Shown here one piece after another: positions 1 to 9,068 of a DNA stretch of 64,000 nt. This DNA is from Pseudarthrobacter sp. fls2-241-R2A-127 (GTDB lineage Bacteria; Actinomycetota; Actinomycetes; Actinomycetales; Micrococcaceae), in contig NZ_JARVSF010000041.1 of NCBI RefSeq assembly GCF_030209355.1, positions 62,001 to 126,000 on the forward strand, written 5' to 3'. The notes under the pieces were generated by a model. The model had not been told where the DNA came from and did no database searches. It worked only from the letters and a program-made list of their open reading frames with translations. Numbering within the stretch: position 1 is the stretch's first letter; each line of letters starts with the position of its first letter. Position numbers and translations under genes: made by a program.

Positions 1-963
1 ATTCCCGATCAGGTCGCCGCCGACGCCGTTGGAGACGCAGGCGATGGTGATGTGGCGCTCGGTCAGCGGCTTTGCCAGGAGTTCCGCGTAGGACAGCTGG
101 ATTTCCCGGTCCACCATGCCGGTGACTTTGAGGACCCAGTTGTCCGGGTTCACTGCCGGAACGGACAGCGCGGTGTCGATCCGGTAGAACTCCCGGTTTG
201 GCGTGACCAACGGCGTCGCTCCCGCCACGCCCAGGTCGGCGGCGGCCGGAACCAGCGGGGCGGGTAACGCCGGGGCGGGCAAGGTGATGCGTGCCCTGGC
301 GTCGCTGACGGCGCTGGTTGCCCCGCGCCACGCGCCCGCCAGGACTCCAGCCACCGCAGACACCGCCGCGGTACCGGCAACGGCCTGGAGGAAGCTCCGC
401 CGGGAACTGCCGGCCCCAGCTGTCCCGGGGCTGCCTGCGTCCCATTCCCGCAGCTTGCCGGCCAGGAAGCGCAGCAGGACCACGGCCACCACCGCGGCCA
501 CGACCGGCAGCGCAACGGCGATCGGCGTCATTTGGGCGCGGGTGAGGACAGCGGCGGCCCCCACGGCTCCGAAGACGCCCACCACGGCCGCGCCCCGGAA
601 CCGGTGGCGGAACTCCAGGACCCCCGCCAGTGCGGCCAGGACGGCGATGACCAGGGCCATGCCCGTCAGGAGGGCAGCCTTGTCCGCCGTACCGAAGACC
701 GACACTGCCCAGTCTTTGACGCCCGGCGGGACAGCGTCGATGACCGCCCCGCCAACGGCCGTCAGCGGCGACACCGAAGGACTGGCAAATCCTGCCAGCA
801 ACTCCCCCACGGCCACGCCGCCGCCCACTGCTGCTATGCCTGCGGCCGCCGCCCACCTGCCCAGTGCGCGCGGGACTGCCTGGTGCGGCACGGGACGTTC
901 CTGCTGCTCCCCAAGGCCCGGGCCGTCGTCGTCCGCTGCCATCCGGTGCCGGGAACTCTCCAT
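1..963 (-). CDS. Membrane-anchored molybdopterin-dependent oxidoreductase, N-terminal part (cut by window edge)
   Basis: The frame is open from ATG at 963 to the window edge, giving 321 N-terminal residues. Seen: several hydrophobic helices in roughly the first 170 residues, an SRRSFLQA segment before another hydrophobic stretch, then the start of a sulfite-oxidase-type fold (FYRIDTALSVPAV..NPDNW). Near the edge, TIACVSNGVGGDLIGN holds the cysteine that ligates molybdenum in this family (PF00174). Such proteins oxidise or reduce small substrates outside the membrane; the substrate cannot be told. It is divergent from moaA-moaD, which make its cofactor. A TATGCT box lies 6 nt before ATG 963, so the transcript may be leaderless. 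An in-frame ATG at 942 is the alternative start. Confidence 0.85.
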   Translation of the reverse strand, partial: MESSRHRMAADDDGPGLGEQQERPVPHQAVPRALGRWAAAAGIAAVGGGVAVGELLAGFASPSVSPLTAVGGAVIDAVPPGVKDWAVSVFGTADKAALLTGMALVIAVLAALAGVLEFRHRFRGAAVVGVFGAVGAAAVLTRAQMTPIAVALPVVAAVVAVVLLRFLAGKLREWDAGSPGTAGAGSSRRSFLQAVAGTAAVSAVAGVLAGAWRGATSAVSDARARITLPAPALPAPLVPAAADLGVAGATPLVTPNREFYRIDTALSVPAVNPDNWVLKVTGMVDREIQLSYAELLAKPLTERHITIACVSNGVGGDLIGN

Positions 964-1073
964 ACCTCCAGCATAGGTTTGCCACCGCCCGCCGGCACCG
1001 CTTCGGCGGGACCGGCCCGCACGCGGGCAGTCACGGGTGTGATGGGCGGCTCAACGTGGCGTAGCCTGAATCC
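964..1073. promoter_or_regulatory. Divergent leaderless-type promoters of the molybdoenzyme and moaA
   Basis: On the minus strand a TATGCT box (970-975) lies 6 nt before the ATG at 963. On the plus strand a TAGCCT box (1062-1067) lies 6 nt before the moaA ATG at 1074. This spacing puts transcription starts at or next to the start codons, the known actinobacterial leaderless layout. I see no convincing -35 box on either side. Confidence 0.5.
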
Positions 1074-2201
1074 ATGAGTGTCCAGCTAGGCATGCCGCAG
1101 CCGCGGGAGGAAGCAGCATCGGCGCTGCCGAACGTCCCCACACCCCGCCCGGCGGACGCACCGGCCGGCCTGGTGGACCGGTACGGCCGCCGCGCCACGG
1201 ACATGAGGCTGTCCTTGACGGACAAATGCAACCTCCGCTGCACGTACTGCATGCCGGCGGAGGGCCTGGAATGGCTCGCGAAGCAGGCAGTCATGTCTGC
1301 CGCCGAAATCGTCCGGATTGTCCGCGTGGGCGTGGAGCAACTGGGAGTCCGTGAACTTCGGCTGACCGGCGGCGAGCCGCTGGTCCGGCACGACCTTGTG
1401 GAGATCATCGCCGCACTGCGAACCAACCACCCCGACCTGCCGATCTCGATGACCACCAATGCTGTGGGCCTGGCGAAGAAAGCCGCGGCGCTCAAGGCGG
1501 CCGGGCTGACCCGCATCAACGTCTCACTGGATTCCCTGCACGAGGAAACCTTCGCCAAGCTCACCCGGCGGCCCTTCCTGGACCAGGTCCTGGCCGGTGT
1601 GGACGCGGCCTGGGCGGCCGGCTTGGGCCCGGTGAAACTGAACGCTGTGCTCATGCGCGGCATCAATGACACCGAGTCGCCGCAGCTGCTGGCCTGGGCC
1701 CTGGAGCGGGGATACGAACTGCGGTTCATCGAGCAAATGCCCCTCGACGCCGACCATGGCTGGACCCGGCGCAACATGATCACGGCCGCCGAGATCCGCG
1801 GGCTGCTGTCCCGGGACTTTGTCCTCAGCCCGGATTCACGGGCCCGTGACGGCGCTCCGGCCGAGCGCTTTGACGTACGACGCCGGGCGGCCGGTTCGTT
1901 GGACGCCGACGGCCCGGTGCTGGGAACCGTGGGGATCATCGCCTCCGTCACCGAGCCGTTCTGCGCCGACTGCCGGCGTACCCGGATCACCGCCGAAGGG
2001 AAGATCATGAGCTGCCTGTTCTCGCGCGAAGAATTTGACCTGCTGGGCCTGCTGCGCTCGGGGGCGACTGACGATGAGCTGGCACAGCGGTGGCAGGATG
2101 CCATGTGGCTCAAGCCAAAAGCCCACGGCATGGACCACGTGGGACTGGATGCTCCGGACTTCGTCCAGCCGGACCGCAGCATGAGCGCCATCGGGGGCTG
2201 A
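1074..2201 (+). CDS. moaA: GTP 3',8-cyclase MoaA (molybdenum cofactor synthesis, step 1)
   Basis: Radical-SAM enzyme of 375 residues that turns GTP into 3',8-cyclo-7,8-dihydro-GTP. Seen: the CxxxCxxC radical-SAM motif (C52, C56, C59 in DKCNLRCTYCM), a TGGEPL segment, the second cluster ligands C297, C300 and C314, and the conserved C-terminal Gly-Gly that helps activate the enzyme. Length is slightly above the usual 330-360 because of an N-terminal extension of about 35 residues. It is followed 4 nt later by moaD, so the two are probably co-transcribed. The start is ATG with no ribosome binding site but a TAGCCT box 6 nt upstream (leaderless type). Confidence 0.96.
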   Translation: MSVQLGMPQPREEAASALPNVPTPRPADAPAGLVDRYGRRATDMRLSLTDKCNLRCTYCMPAEGLEWLAKQAVMSAAEIVRIVRVGVEQLGVRELRLTGGEPLVRHDLVEIIAALRTNHPDLPISMTTNAVGLAKKAAALKAAGLTRINVSLDSLHEETFAKLTRRPFLDQVLAGVDAAWAAGLGPVKLNAVLMRGINDTESPQLLAWALERGYELRFIEQMPLDADHGWTRRNMITAAEIRGLLSRDFVLSPDSRARDGAPAERFDVRRRAAGSLDADGPVLGTVGIIASVTEPFCADCRRTRITAEGKIMSCLFSREEFDLLGLLRSGATDDELAQRWQDAMWLKPKAHGMDHVGLDAPDFVQPDRSMSAIGG

Positions 2202-2205
2202 CAGG

Positions 2206-2472
2206 ATGCTTGTACGATACTTCGCTGCCGCACGCGCTGCTGCCGGCCAGGAGGAAGAAAAGTTCCAGCTGCCGGAGGGGGCCACTGTGGCAGACCTCTT
2301 GGAGGCGGTTATGGCCGTGCCCCGTGCCGAGCCCCCGGCGGGGACCCCGCCGCTTCCACGGCTCCTGTCCCGCAGCAGCTTCCTGCTCAACGAAGTTGCC
2401 GTCCGGGACCAGGCAACGGTTCTTGGCCCCGACGACGTGGTGGACGTGTTGCCCCCGTTCGCCGGCGGCTAA
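2206..2472 (+). CDS. moaD: MoaD-type molybdopterin synthase sulfur carrier
   Basis: An 88-residue beta-grasp (MoaD/ThiS family) protein ending in PFAGG. The terminal Gly-Gly is where MoeB/MoeZ forms the thiocarboxylate that donates sulfur to precursor Z. It starts just after moaA, so the pair supports the divergent molybdoenzyme. The large subunit MoaE is not in the window. A ThiS-like protein for thiamine would look similar, but the moaA context favours MoaD. Confidence 0.88.
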   Translation: MLVRYFAAARAAAGQEEEKFQLPEGATVADLLEAVMAVPRAEPPAGTPPLPRLLSRSSFLLNEVAVRDQATVLGPDDVVDVLPPFAGG

Positions 2473-2546
2473 GGCAGCCGGGCGGCATTTCGGGAGCTCC
2501 ACGGCTTGCGGCGTTGAATGTCGGACCCTCGCAGGATGATGTCTTT

Positions 2547-4286
2547 ATGGAAATCGGAGCGGATGGTGCAGCGAATTTGGGAGGACTTGAGTCCTCCCTG
2601 GCTGCCCTCCGCCGGCTGGCTATGGAAGATGCCGCCTTGGCGACCGGTGCCGGTGTCGCTGCTGAGGTTGATGTGCTGCAGCGCCGGTATGAGTTGTGCC
2701 TGGAGCGGTTGGAGGTTGTTGCCCGGCTGGAGGCGCAGCTGGCGGCAGTGAAGGCGCGGGATGTGGCTGAGTGCATGGGGTTGCAGCAGGCCATGCTTCC
2801 GCCGGATGGGCCGGTGCATGAGCGTACGTTTGCGGAGATGTCGGTGGTGGAGGAGATCGCCGGGGTCCTGACCGTCAGTTCCGCGGCCGTGGGGGCGTTG
2901 GTGGACGTTTCCCGGCGCGTTTGTTCCCTGCCCTTGGTGTTTGGGGCGCTGTCCGCTGGGGACATGTCGTGGCAGCACGCCCGCATCGTCGCCGACGAAA
3001 CCGAAGGCCTTGATCCGGTGGGGGCGGCCGGGCTGGTGGCGCATTTCTTCGACCCCGACGCGCCCAACCCTGCCCGGGGTACCGCCCCGGGTGAGCTCGT
3101 GCCGTCCCGGTTCCGGGCGAAGGTCCGTGCCTGGCGGGAACGCCACCATCCCGAATCGATCGAGAAGCGGCATGTAAAAGGTTTGGATGACCGGCGGATG
3201 GACTACGCGCCGGACCGGGATGGCATGGCCTGGCTGTCGCTCTACCTGCCCGGGGACACTGCCTGCGCCATTTGGAACCGGACCACCGCCACCGCCCGGG
3301 GTTTGCAGGGCGCTGCGGAAGAGCGGACGCTCACCCAGCTGCGCCCCGACGTCGCCGCCTCCCTGCTCCTCGGCGCCGGGAGCACGACCGGCACAGGAAC
3401 TGCCACCTCTACCGGTGAAGATCCACACGCGGCTTCGGAAACCAACACCAAACTCGGCAAAGTCCCCACCCCTCGGGCCGATGTCCTGGTCACGGTCCCG
3501 GTCTTCTCGCTGCTTGGCCTCACAGATGAGCCAGCAGTGCTGGACGGGTTCGGCCCGATCCCGGCCTCCATGGCCCGCAAACTCGTCGCCGACGGCGCCG
3601 AATCCTTCTACCGGGTCCTGGTCGACCCCCGCGACGGGGCACCCCTTCAGATCGGCCGCACACGTTACCGACTCACCGAGACCATCAAGAAATGGATCAG
3701 GATGCGGGATGCCAAATGCACCTTCCCCGGCTGCACCAACCACACCCCCGACAACGACACCGACCACCTCACCGCCTGGCAACACGGCGGCACCACCGGC
3801 GTGCCCAACCTGGCCCAACTATGCCCCAAACACCACCGACTCAAACACCACAGCCAATGGACACCACATCCAGCCACCACGAACGAACCACCCGGCTGGA
3901 CCTCACCCACCGGCCGCCACTACAAACCCGAACAACCCGACCCCGAACCAACCCACTGGCCACCAGACACCCCGCCGGCCGGCACCGCCGCAATGCCCGT
4001 GAACGTTAACCCGCGGCGACATGTTGAGTCGGCCGCCCCGCCGACTTCGTCTACCCTGCAGGAACTGACCCACGGACTGGCAGGAAAGCAGCTGGAGGCA
4101 TGGCAGTTCCAGCAAATCATCGACGGAATGCCCTCGTGGCCGGACCCGCCACCCGAAGAACCGCCCGGTGATGACATGCTTGATCCAGATGAGCTTTCGC
4201 CGGACGACCCCCTGTGGGACCACCTCCTTGCCGGGCTGTTCGACTTGCCCCCGGACCCCCACAAGGACGCGGCTTTATTGACATGA
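2547..4286 (+). CDS. DUF222 / HNH endonuclease domain protein
   Basis: A 579-residue protein with a DUF222 region (about residues 30-370) and a C-terminal HNH nuclease motif: CTFPGCTNH, then DTDHL, then LCPKHHRLKHH. The Cys pairs and DH/HH residues of the zinc-beta-alpha-metal fold are intact. The family (mycobacterial 13E12-type) is multi-copy in actinobacteria and its role is not settled. ATG 2547 is preferred for its AGGATG box about 9 nt upstream; TTG at 2514 is in frame. Base use is odd: the first third is rich in G and T at third positions, while 3690-4000 is almost purely A/C on this strand, as if the HNH part had a different history. The tail after 4000 is acidic and Pro-rich. Confidence 0.9.
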   Translation: MEIGADGAANLGGLESSLAALRRLAMEDAALATGAGVAAEVDVLQRRYELCLERLEVVARLEAQLAAVKARDVAECMGLQQAMLPPDGPVHERTFAEMSVVEEIAGVLTVSSAAVGALVDVSRRVCSLPLVFGALSAGDMSWQHARIVADETEGLDPVGAAGLVAHFFDPDAPNPARGTAPGELVPSRFRAKVRAWRERHHPESIEKRHVKGLDDRRMDYAPDRDGMAWLSLYLPGDTACAIWNRTTATARGLQGAAEERTLTQLRPDVAASLLLGAGSTTGTGTATSTGEDPHAASETNTKLGKVPTPRADVLVTVPVFSLLGLTDEPAVLDGFGPIPASMARKLVADGAESFYRVLVDPRDGAPLQIGRTRYRLTETIKKWIRMRDAKCTFPGCTNHTPDNDTDHLTAWQHGGTTGVPNLAQLCPKHHRLKHHSQWTPHPATTNEPPGWTSPTGRHYKPEQPDPEPTHWPPDTPPAGTAAMPVNVNPRRHVESAAPPTSSTLQELTHGLAGKQLEAWQFQQIIDGMPSWPDPPPEEPPGDDMLDPDELSPDDPLWDHLLAGLFDLPPDPHKDAALLT

Positions 4287-4385
4287 GCCGGGCGCGTTGA
4301 GCCCCAGCCGTGCGAGGCCCCGTGACCGAGGAAGCACGCGGGGTGGGGCCTTGACCGAGACCGGCGAAGCCTTGCAGGACGAACG

Positions 4386-5000
4386 CTAGGCCTTGTGAAA
4401 GACCGAGCGCATGAACGGCTTGTAGGCCGAACGCCTTCCGTCCGTGCCTGCTTCGGGAACGTCGTCTGCTTCCGCGGCGTCGCCTGATTCCGGGGAATCG
4501 CCTGATTTCGGGGTGTTGCCTGCTTCCGCGGCGTCGCCCGATTCCGGGGCATCGCCTGTTTCCGGGGCGTTGTGGCCGTCCTTGGCTGCTGACCTCAGCT
4601 CGGTGACGTGGGTAAGGACGCCCCCTTCCACCCAAATGGAGTGCCTCGTCCAACGTCCCGCGCCACGGCGTTCAACGCGGAGGACGTGGTCGTGCCAGGT
4701 GCAGCGGGCCGCGGTACCCGGTGGGGCGCCATGGTTGTCGATGTAGTACCAGAGCACGTCGTTATGGACGGGGTCGACGGTAAAGATGCCGTGCCCTTCA
4801 AAATGGCTGCCATCCGGTTCAGCGTGGCGGTAGCTCTGCACGACGCCCAGTCCCCCGGCCACCTGGCTGTAGGTCACTTCGGCATCCAAGCTGTGCTCAG
4901 GACCCCAGGGACCCGCAGCCACCAGGGTTTTGCCGCGCCAGTGGCCCAGCATGGCCAACAACGCCGGATGTCCGCGTTCGGGTGTTGGACTCAGCATCAC
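4386..5000 (-). CDS. DUF1579/lipocalin-like protein with a hexapeptide repeat tail
   Basis: A 204-residue protein. Residues 15-135 look like a small beta-barrel: LGHWRGKTLV at the start, then short strands with GHGIFTVD and DVLWYYIDNHG. I relate it to DUF1579 or fatty-acid-binding-like barrels with moderate confidence; no enzyme activity is implied. After LRSAAKDG comes a low-complexity acidic tail of seven hexapeptides of type D-x-P-E-x-G, encoded by an 18-bp tandem repeat, then a short basic end (GRRSAYKPFMRSVFHKA). GTG 5000 is chosen because AGGAGG lies 7-8 nt upstream; ATG 4997 is next. It converges on the HNH gene. Confidence 0.7.
   Translation of the reverse strand: MMLSPTPERGHPALLAMLGHWRGKTLVAAGPWGPEHSLDAEVTYSQVAGGLGVVQSYRHAEPDGSHFEGHGIFTVDPVHNDVLWYYIDNHGAPPGTAARCTWHDHVLRVERRGAGRWTRHSIWVEGGVLTHVTELRSAAKDGHNAPETGDAPESGDAAEAGNTPKSGDSPESGDAAEADDVPEAGTDGRRSAYKPFMRSVFHKA
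4447..4572 (-). repeat. Seven tandem 18-bp coding repeats
   Basis: Seven back-to-back 18-bp units begin at 4447, 4465, 4483, 4501, 4519, 4537 and 4555 (plus-strand form like CCTGATTCCGGGGCATCG). Each encodes one hexapeptide, read on the minus strand as D/N-x-P/A-E/K-x-G/D. Divergence between copies is modest. The unit is a multiple of three, so copy number can change without a frameshift. Confidence 0.9.
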
Positions 5001-5078
5001 CGCCCCACCTCCTGCCCGGGGACAAGCTGCTCACGGCCATTTGCCACGGGCATGCTGTAACTCAGGATGGACCTTTCA

Positions 5079-5104
5079 GCGCCAAGCCACCAGTGGCTTG
5101 GCGC
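5079..5104 (-). terminator. Hairpin downstream of the M16 peptidase gene
   Basis: Perfect 12-bp inverted repeat GCGCCAAGCCAC (5079-5090) with GTGGCTTGGCGC (5093-5104) and a 2-nt spacer, just past the stop codon at 5112. There is no U-run, so it is either a weak intrinsic terminator or an RNA 3'-end stabiliser. Confidence 0.6.
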
Positions 5105-5111
5105 CAGCGGG

Positions 5112-6455
5112 TTACAGCCCGAACGTCTCGGTCTCGTCGAACGGGCCCACCACGGTGACCGTGCGCGGGGCCGCAGCAAGTTCGGCAGCCAGTTCCTGGA
5201 CCTGTTCCACGGTGACGGCCTTGATGAGGCGCAGCGTCTCGTCGATGTCCTGGTATTCGCCGGACACCAGTTCGGCGCGGCCCAGCCGGGACATCCGCGA
5301 ACCGGTGTCCTCCAGTGCCAGGACGATCCCGCCGCCGAGCTGGCCCACGGCCTTGCGGAGTTCGTCTTCGGAGATGCCGTGCTCAGCGAGCTTGTCCAGC
5401 TCCACGCCCAGCAGGTCGACCACCTGCCGCACCTTGGACGGCGTGCAGCCCGCATACATGCCGAAGTAGCCGGCGTCGGCGTAAGACGAGGCAAAGGAGT
5501 ACGTGGAGTACACCAGGCCGCGCTTCTCTCGGACTTCCTGGAACAGCCTGGAGGACATCCCGCCGCCCAGGACCGCATTCAGGACACTCATGACGTAGCG
5601 GCGTTCGTCCGTGGCAACGATCGTGGGGCATCCCATGATGATGTTCGCCTGCTCCACGGCCCGCTTGACCACGTGCAGGCCGGCGGTTCCGGTGATTAGT
5701 GCGCGTTCGGTGGAACGGCGCTGCACCGGCGCCGCGTCGGGCGTCAGGGACCAGCCCGCCGTCTGGAGTGCGTCAACTACGAGCCCGCAGACGACGTCGT
5801 GGTCCAGGCCGCCCGCAGCGGTGATGACCAGTTCCTCGGGCTTGTAGTACTTGCGGTAGTGCTCCCAGACGGAGTCGCGGGCCACTGCCTTGATCGCGGC
5901 GGGGGTGCCGCCGATGGGGCGGCCCAGCGGGTGGCTGCCCAGGACAGCGGCAACAAAATGCTCGTGTGCAACGTCGGTGGGGTCATCGCTGTCCATGGCG
6001 ATTTCCTCCAGGATGACGTCGCGTTCCTGCTCCATCTCATCCGGGTCCAGGACCGCGCTGGTGATCATGTCCGCGATGACGTCGATCGCCATGGGCAGGT
6101 CCGAGTCCAGGACCCTGGCAAAGTAGCAGGTGCTTTCCTTCGCGGTAGCCGCGTTCGATTCGCCGCCCACCTCATCAAAGGCGGAGGCGATCTCCAGGGC
6201 CGTGCGGCGCTTGGTGCCCTTGAACAGCAGGTGCTCAAGGAAGTGTGTGGACCCATGCTGGCCGGGGGCTTCGTCCCGTGACCCGACGCCCACCCAGAAC
6301 CCGATCGTGGCCGACCGTTGGCCCGGCATCGCTTCCGTCAGTACCCGCACTCCCCCTGGCAGCACGGAACGGCGGACCTCGGACCCGCCGTCGGAGCCAT
6401 GGACCAGGGTGTCGCCGGCGTGGTTCTGCTCAAGCGGCAGGGGTACAACAGTCAT
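5112..6455 (-). CDS. M16 family zinc metallopeptidase (PepR/pitrilysin-like)
   Basis: A 447-residue single-chain M16 peptidase. The inverted zinc motif HFLEH is at 71-75, and the downstream ESTCYF region supplies the further conserved acidic residue. A second M16C-type domain follows, with the R/Y-type stretch GGGMSSRLFQEVREKRGLVYS near residue 300. Members cleave small peptides or processed fragments and act as dimers. The place after pnp is typical for actinobacteria and Bacillus. The start ATG has AAGG 5 nt upstream. A perfect hairpin at 6503-6537 separates it from pnp, so it is probably expressed partly by read-through. Confidence 0.9.
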   Translation of the reverse strand: MTVVPLPLEQNHAGDTLVHGSDGGSEVRRSVLPGGVRVLTEAMPGQRSATIGFWVGVGSRDEAPGQHGSTHFLEHLLFKGTKRRTALEIASAFDEVGGESNAATAKESTCYFARVLDSDLPMAIDVIADMITSAVLDPDEMEQERDVILEEIAMDSDDPTDVAHEHFVAAVLGSHPLGRPIGGTPAAIKAVARDSVWEHYRKYYKPEELVITAAGGLDHDVVCGLVVDALQTAGWSLTPDAAPVQRRSTERALITGTAGLHVVKRAVEQANIIMGCPTIVATDERRYVMSVLNAVLGGGMSSRLFQEVREKRGLVYSTYSFASSYADAGYFGMYAGCTPSKVRQVVDLLGVELDKLAEHGISEDELRKAVGQLGGGIVLALEDTGSRMSRLGRAELVSGEYQDIDETLRLIKAVTVEQVQELAAELAAAPRTVTVVGPFDETETFGL

Positions 6456-6502
6456 TGAAGCCTTTCAGGACGGGCAGCCGGATCTGGCTGCCATCGTAAC
6501 AG

Positions 6503-6537
6503 CGGCGGGACCGGTGGATCATCCACCGGTCCCGCCG
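6503..6537 (-). terminator. Strong hairpin downstream of pnp
   Basis: Perfect 35-bp palindrome with two 17-bp arms (6503-6519 and 6521-6537; core GGGACCGGTGGAT) around one central base. It lies between pnp and the M16 gene. It is very stable but lacks a long U-tract on the minus strand. It could end pnp transcripts or protect their 3' end. Confidence 0.75.
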
Positions 6538-6567
6538 ATTCATGCTTATACCGGGAATCCCGGGCTG

Positions 6568-8826
6568 TTAGACGTCAGCGCCTTCAGCCGGCTCCGTGGC
6601 GTGGACGCGCTCGGTGTCGGCCGGAGCCTCTTCCTCAGCGACCACCGGTGCGAGCGAGAGCTTGCCGCGGTCATCGATCTTGGTGATTTCCACCTGGACC
6701 TTCTGGCCCACGGAGACGACGTCCTCAACGTTGTCCACGCGCTTGCCGTTGGCCAGCTTGCGGAGCTCGGAGATGTGCAGGAGGCCGTCCTTGCCCGGGG
6801 TCAGCGACACGAAGGCACCGAAGGTGGTGGTCTTGACGACCGTACCGAGGTAACGCTCGCCGATTTCCGGGACCTGCGGGTTGGCGATGGCGTTGATGGC
6901 GGAGCGTGCTGCGTCGGCAGACGGGCCGTTGGTGGCGCCAATGTAGACCGTGCCGTCGTCCTCGATGGAGATGTCGGCGCCGGTGTCTTCCTGGATCTGG
7001 TTGATCATCTTGCCCTTGGGGCCGATGACCTCGCCGATCTTATCCACGGGGATCTTCACGGCGATGACGCGCGGAGCGAACTCGGAAAGCTCGTCCGGGG
7101 TGTCGATTGCCGAGTTGATGACCTCGAGGATGTGCAGGCGTGCTTCGCGGGCCTGCTTCAGTGCTGCAGCCAGCACCGAGGCGGGGATGCCGTCGAGCTT
7201 GGTGTCCAGCTGGATGGCCGTGACGAACTCGGCGGTACCGGCCACCTTGAAGTCCATGTCACCGAAGGCGTCTTCGGCGCCGAGAATGTCGGTCAGGGCT
7301 GCGTAGCGGGTCTGGCCGTCAACCTGGTCGGAGACCAGGCCCATGGCGATGCCGGCGACGGCGGCCTTCAGGGGCACACCGGCGTTCAGCAGGGACAGGG
7401 TGGAGGCGCAGACGGAACCCATCGACGTCGAACCGTTGGATCCGAGGGCCTCGGACACCTGGCGGATGGCGTACGGGAATTCCTCGCGGGACGGCAGGAC
7501 GGGCACGATGGCGCGCTCGGCCAGGGCGCCGTGGCCGATTTCGCGGCGCTTGGGCGAGCCCACGCGGCCGGTTTCACCGGTGGAGTACGGCGGGAAGTTG
7601 TAGTTGTGCATGTAGCGCTTGCGCGTCACCGGAGACAGCGAGTCGATCTGCTGTTCCATCTTGAGCATGTTCAGCGTGGTGACACCCATGATCTGGGTCT
7701 CGCCGCGCTCGAAGATAGCGGAGCCGTGCACGCGGGGCAGGACCTCGACCTCAGCGGTGAGCTGGCGGATGTCCGTCAGGCCACGGCCGTCGATGCGGAC
7801 CTGGTCCTTGAGGATGCGCTGGCGCACAACGTGCTTGGTGACGGAGCGGAAGGCTGCGGACAGTTCCTTCTCGCGGCCTTCGAACTGGCCGGCGAGGCCC
7901 GAGAGGACCTCATCCTTGAGGGCGTCGGAAGCGTTGTCGCGTTCCTGCTTGTCGGCAATCTGGAAGACAGCGGCAAGCTTGTCGGCTGCAGCGGACTCGA
8001 CGGCGGCGTATGCGTCGTCCTCGTAGTCCAGGAACACCGGGAACTCGACCGTGGGCTTGGCGGCGCGCGCGGCAAGATCAGCCTGGGCGTCGCAGAGTGC
8101 CTTGATGAACGGCTTGGCAGCCTCAAGGCCCTCGGAGACAACCTCTTCGGTGGGTGCGGTAGCGCCCTGTTCCTTGATCAGGTTCCAGGCGTTGTCCGTG
8201 GCTTCTGCCTCGACCATCATGATGGCGACGTCGTCACCGGCGACGCGGCCGGCCACAACCATGTTGAACACGGAGTTCTCAAGCTGGGAGTGCTTGGGGA
8301 AAGCAACCCACTGGGTACCGTTCTCGTCAGCGACCAGGGCAACGCGGACGCCGCCGATGGGGCCGGAGAACGGCAGGCCGGAGAGCTGGGTGGACATCGA
8401 GGAGGCGTTGATGGCCACCACGTCGTAGAGCTCGTCAGGGTTGATGGCCAGGACGGTCACCACGATCTGGACCTCGTTGCGCAGGCCCTTGATGAAGGCG
8501 GGGCGCAGCGGGCGGTCCATCAGGCGGCAGGCCAGGATGGCTTCGGTGGACGGGCGGCCTTCGCGGCGGAAGAACGAGCCCGGGATGCGGCCGGCAGCGT
8601 ACATGCGCTCTTCGACGTCGACCGTCAGCGGGAAGAAGTCGAAGCCTTCACGCGGGTGCTTGCCGGCGGTGGTGGCGGACAGCAGCGCGGTGTCATCGTC
8701 GATGTACACCATGGCTGCGCCGGCTGCCTGCTTGGCAAGGCGGCCGGTTTCGAACCGGATTACGCGCTTGCCGAAACGGCCATTGTCAATGACTGCTTCC
8801 GAGAACTGGATTTCGGGACCCTCCAA
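6568..8826 (-). CDS. pnp: Polyribonucleotide nucleotidyltransferase (PNPase)
   Basis: Phosphorolytic 3'-5' exoribonuclease of about 752 residues and a degradosome core protein. Seen: two RNase PH-like domains ([22 protein letters not shown] and, in the second, [13 protein letters not shown] and GETQIMGV), then a KH domain ([23 protein letters not shown]) and an S1 domain ([28 protein letters not shown]), with a short acidic tail. I place the start at TTG 8826 (MEGPEIQF) because CGGAGGTG lies 8 nt upstream; the frame stays open further up to 8910 without a comparable site. It sits downstream of rpsO, as in many bacteria. Confidence 0.97.
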   Translation of the reverse strand: MEGPEIQFSEAVIDNGRFGKRVIRFETGRLAKQAAGAAMVYIDDDTALLSATTAGKHPREGFDFFPLTVDVEERMYAAGRIPGSFFRREGRPSTEAILACRLMDRPLRPAFIKGLRNEVQIVVTVLAINPDELYDVVAINASSMSTQLSGLPFSGPIGGVRVALVADENGTQWVAFPKHSQLENSVFNMVVAGRVAGDDVAIMMVEAEATDNAWNLIKEQGATAPTEEVVSEGLEAAKPFIKALCDAQADLAARAAKPTVEFPVFLDYEDDAYAAVESAAADKLAAVFQIADKQERDNASDALKDEVLSGLAGQFEGREKELSAAFRSVTKHVVRQRILKDQVRIDGRGLTDIRQLTAEVEVLPRVHGSAIFERGETQIMGVTTLNMLKMEQQIDSLSPVTRKRYMHNYNFPPYSTGETGRVGSPKRREIGHGALAERAIVPVLPSREEFPYAIRQVSEALGSNGSTSMGSVCASTLSLLNAGVPLKAAVAGIAMGLVSDQVDGQTRYAALTDILGAEDAFGDMDFKVAGTAEFVTAIQLDTKLDGIPASVLAAALKQAREARLHILEVINSAIDTPDELSEFAPRVIAVKIPVDKIGEVIGPKGKMINQIQEDTGADISIEDDGTVYIGATNGPSADAARSAINAIANPQVPEIGERYLGTVVKTTTFGAFVSLTPGKDGLLHISELRKLANGKRVDNVEDVVSVGQKVQVEITKIDDRGKLSLAPVVAEEEAPADTERVHATEPAEGADV

Positions 8827-8931
8827 GAGAGTCACCTCCGTTTCTGTTTTACGGAGATCCAGCCGCATCAACCCAGCCAGCATCTGTCTACTGGCCCTGC
8901 ACCCGGTCATCGATCGAGACCCACGGGCCGC

Positions 8932-8952
8932 CGGCTTCAGTCAACGAAGCCG
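8932..8952 (-). promoter_or_regulatory. Hairpin in the pnp leader
   Basis: CGGCTTC (8932-8938) pairs with GAAGCCG (8946-8952) across a 7-nt loop, about 105 nt before the pnp start codon. In E. coli a pnp leader hairpin is the RNase III target for PNPase autoregulation. The same role here is only an inference from position. Confidence 0.4.
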
Positions 8953-9027
8953 TTCCCGGGGATCACTACCGAGGACCGCGAATGCGTGATGCGGTTGATC
9001 CTCCTGTTTAATTTTTCATTTGAAGAA

Positions 9028-9057
9028 GGCGGCCCGTTCCAGATGGATTGGGCCGCC
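9028..9057 (-). terminator. rpsO terminator-like hairpin
   Basis: GGCGGCCC (9028-9035) pairs with GGGCCGCC (9050-9057), 11 nt after the rpsO stop. On the minus strand it is followed by an A/T-rich stretch (TTCTTCAAATGAAAAATT). It is probably a partial terminator or processing site between rpsO and pnp. Confidence 0.65.
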
Positions 9058-9068
9058 CTAAAGCCAGA

